Positions 45,100-45,604 of a DNA stretch of 45,604 nt are shown here, piece after piece. Under the pieces are notes generated by a model. The model was given only the letters and a program-made list of their open reading frames with translations, did no database searches and was not told the origin of the DNA. The DNA is taken from positions 1-45,604 of the forward strand of contig DASPNP010000028.1 in the NCBI GenBank assembly GCA_035626475.1, given 5' to 3'. The stretch comes from DASPKT01 sp035626475 (GTDB lineage Bacteria; Pseudomonadota; Alphaproteobacteria; Azospirillales; Azospirillaceae). The position numbers and the translations under genes were made by a program. Positions within the stretch are counted from its first letter, which is position 1, and each line of letters opens with the position of its first letter.

Positions 45100-45604
45100 A
45101 TGGCGGAGATTACGGCCGGGCTCGTTAAGGAGCTCCGTGAGAAGACCGGCGCCGGCATGATGGATTGCAAGAAGGCGCTGAACGAGACCAGCGGCGACCT
45201 CGAGGGCGCGATCGACTGGCTGCGCAAGAAGGGCCTCGCCGCCGCCGCCAAGAAGGCCGGCCGTGTCGCCGCCGAGGGCCTGGTGGGCGTCGCCACCCGC
45301 GGCACCGTCGGTGCCGCCGTCGAGGTGAACGCCGAGACCGACTTCGTCGCCCGCAACGAGCTGTTCCAGGGCTTCGTGACCAAGGTCACCGAGCTGGCGC
45401 TGGACGGCGACGACACCGAGGCCCTGAAGGGCCAGGCGTTCGGCACCGGCCGCAACGTCGGCGACGAGCTGACCCACCTGGTCGCCACCATCGGCGAGAA
45501 CATGAGCCTGCGCCGCGCCAAGCGCCTGCAGGTGACCGATGGCGTCGTCGCCAGCTACATGCACTCCGCCCTGGTGCCGAACCTCGGCAAGATCGGCGTG
45601 CTGG
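45100..45604 (+). CDS. tsf: Translation elongation factor Ts, 5' part; cut by the window end
   Basis: It recycles EF-Tu by exchanging GDP for GTP. The first 168 codons are present: the N-terminal UBA-like domain MAEITAGLVKELREKTGAGMMDCKKAL with the TGAGMMDCK signature, and the TDFVARNE motif that contacts EF-Tu (ETDFVARNELF). GAGAGAGAAG precedes the ATG. The rest of the gene lies beyond the window. Confidence 0.97.
   Translation, partial: MAEITAGLVKELREKTGAGMMDCKKALNETSGDLEGAIDWLRKKGLAAAAKKAGRVAAEGLVGVATRGTVGAAVEVNAETDFVARNELFQGFVTKVTELALDGDDTEALKGQAFGTGRNVGDELTHLVATIGENMSLRRAKRLQVTDGVVASYMHSALVPNLGKIGVL

Overview
The window is GC-rich, densely packed bacterial DNA. The gene content and order point to an alphaproteobacterium, probably in or near Rhodospirillales/Azospirillaceae. 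The evidence is a complete 14-gene nuo cluster followed by birA-coaX-rnj-mce-DUF1467, a short proline-tRNA ligase without an editing insertion, the order proS / lolC-lolD / dnaE, and many TTG/GTG starts. The family-level placement is inference; the class is well supported.

Layout. (1) 1-2870: the 3' part of lon, the HU gene, tRNA-Val(TAC), a 75-codon hypothetical gene and tRNA-Asp(GTC), each followed by a hairpin or terminator. (2) 3138-17664: nuoABCDEFGHIJKLMN, respiratory complex I, tightly packed on the + strand. Three stacked hairpins lie between nuoH and nuoI. (3) 17664-21717: birA (no HTH), coaX, RNase J, methylmalonyl-CoA epimerase and a DUF1467 membrane protein, a housekeeping continuation of the nuo unit. 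(4) 21717-26744: accessory genes. These are DNA-3-methyladenine glycosylase I, an intergenic region that looks like an unannotated small-RNA locus, a soluble double-PAS chemoreceptor, a 64-aa protein, an AzgA-type purine permease and an exported 161-aa protein, ending in a nested palindromic repeat. (5) 26745-28058: proS. (6) 28062-33519: an MFS transporter and two tandem minus-strand paralogues that combine RTX calcium-binding repeats with a C-terminal propeller-like repeat domain. (7) 33813-35763: lolC-lolD. (8) 35760-39535: an AlkA-type glycosylase, a second nested palindromic repeat, an O-methyltransferase, a four-helix membrane protein and an EamA exporter. (9) 39770-45604: dnaE, a chorismate-lyase-like gene, rpsB and the 5' part of tsf.

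How it fits together. The backbone is energy metabolism (complex I), cofactor supply (biotin ligation, CoA), RNA turnover, propionyl-CoA catabolism, lipoprotein export, replication and translation. In many alphaproteobacteria nuo...birA...rnj-mce-DUF1467-proS-lolCD-dnaE are near-contiguous. Here that order is opened at three points by accessory cargo, and palindromic repeats lie in two of the three openings.

Most notable: (a) a compact intergenic unit at about 22358-22550 with a good promoter and a strong intrinsic terminator on the minus strand, and a second promoter/terminator pair on the plus strand; (b) the two RTX-propeller paralogues, which share a 15-base element about 95-105 bases upstream of matched starts, a link that also revises the start of the second gene to a GTG; (c) two loci where the same outer palindrome encloses unrelated inner palindromes. 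No CRISPR array, prophage or transposase gene is visible.
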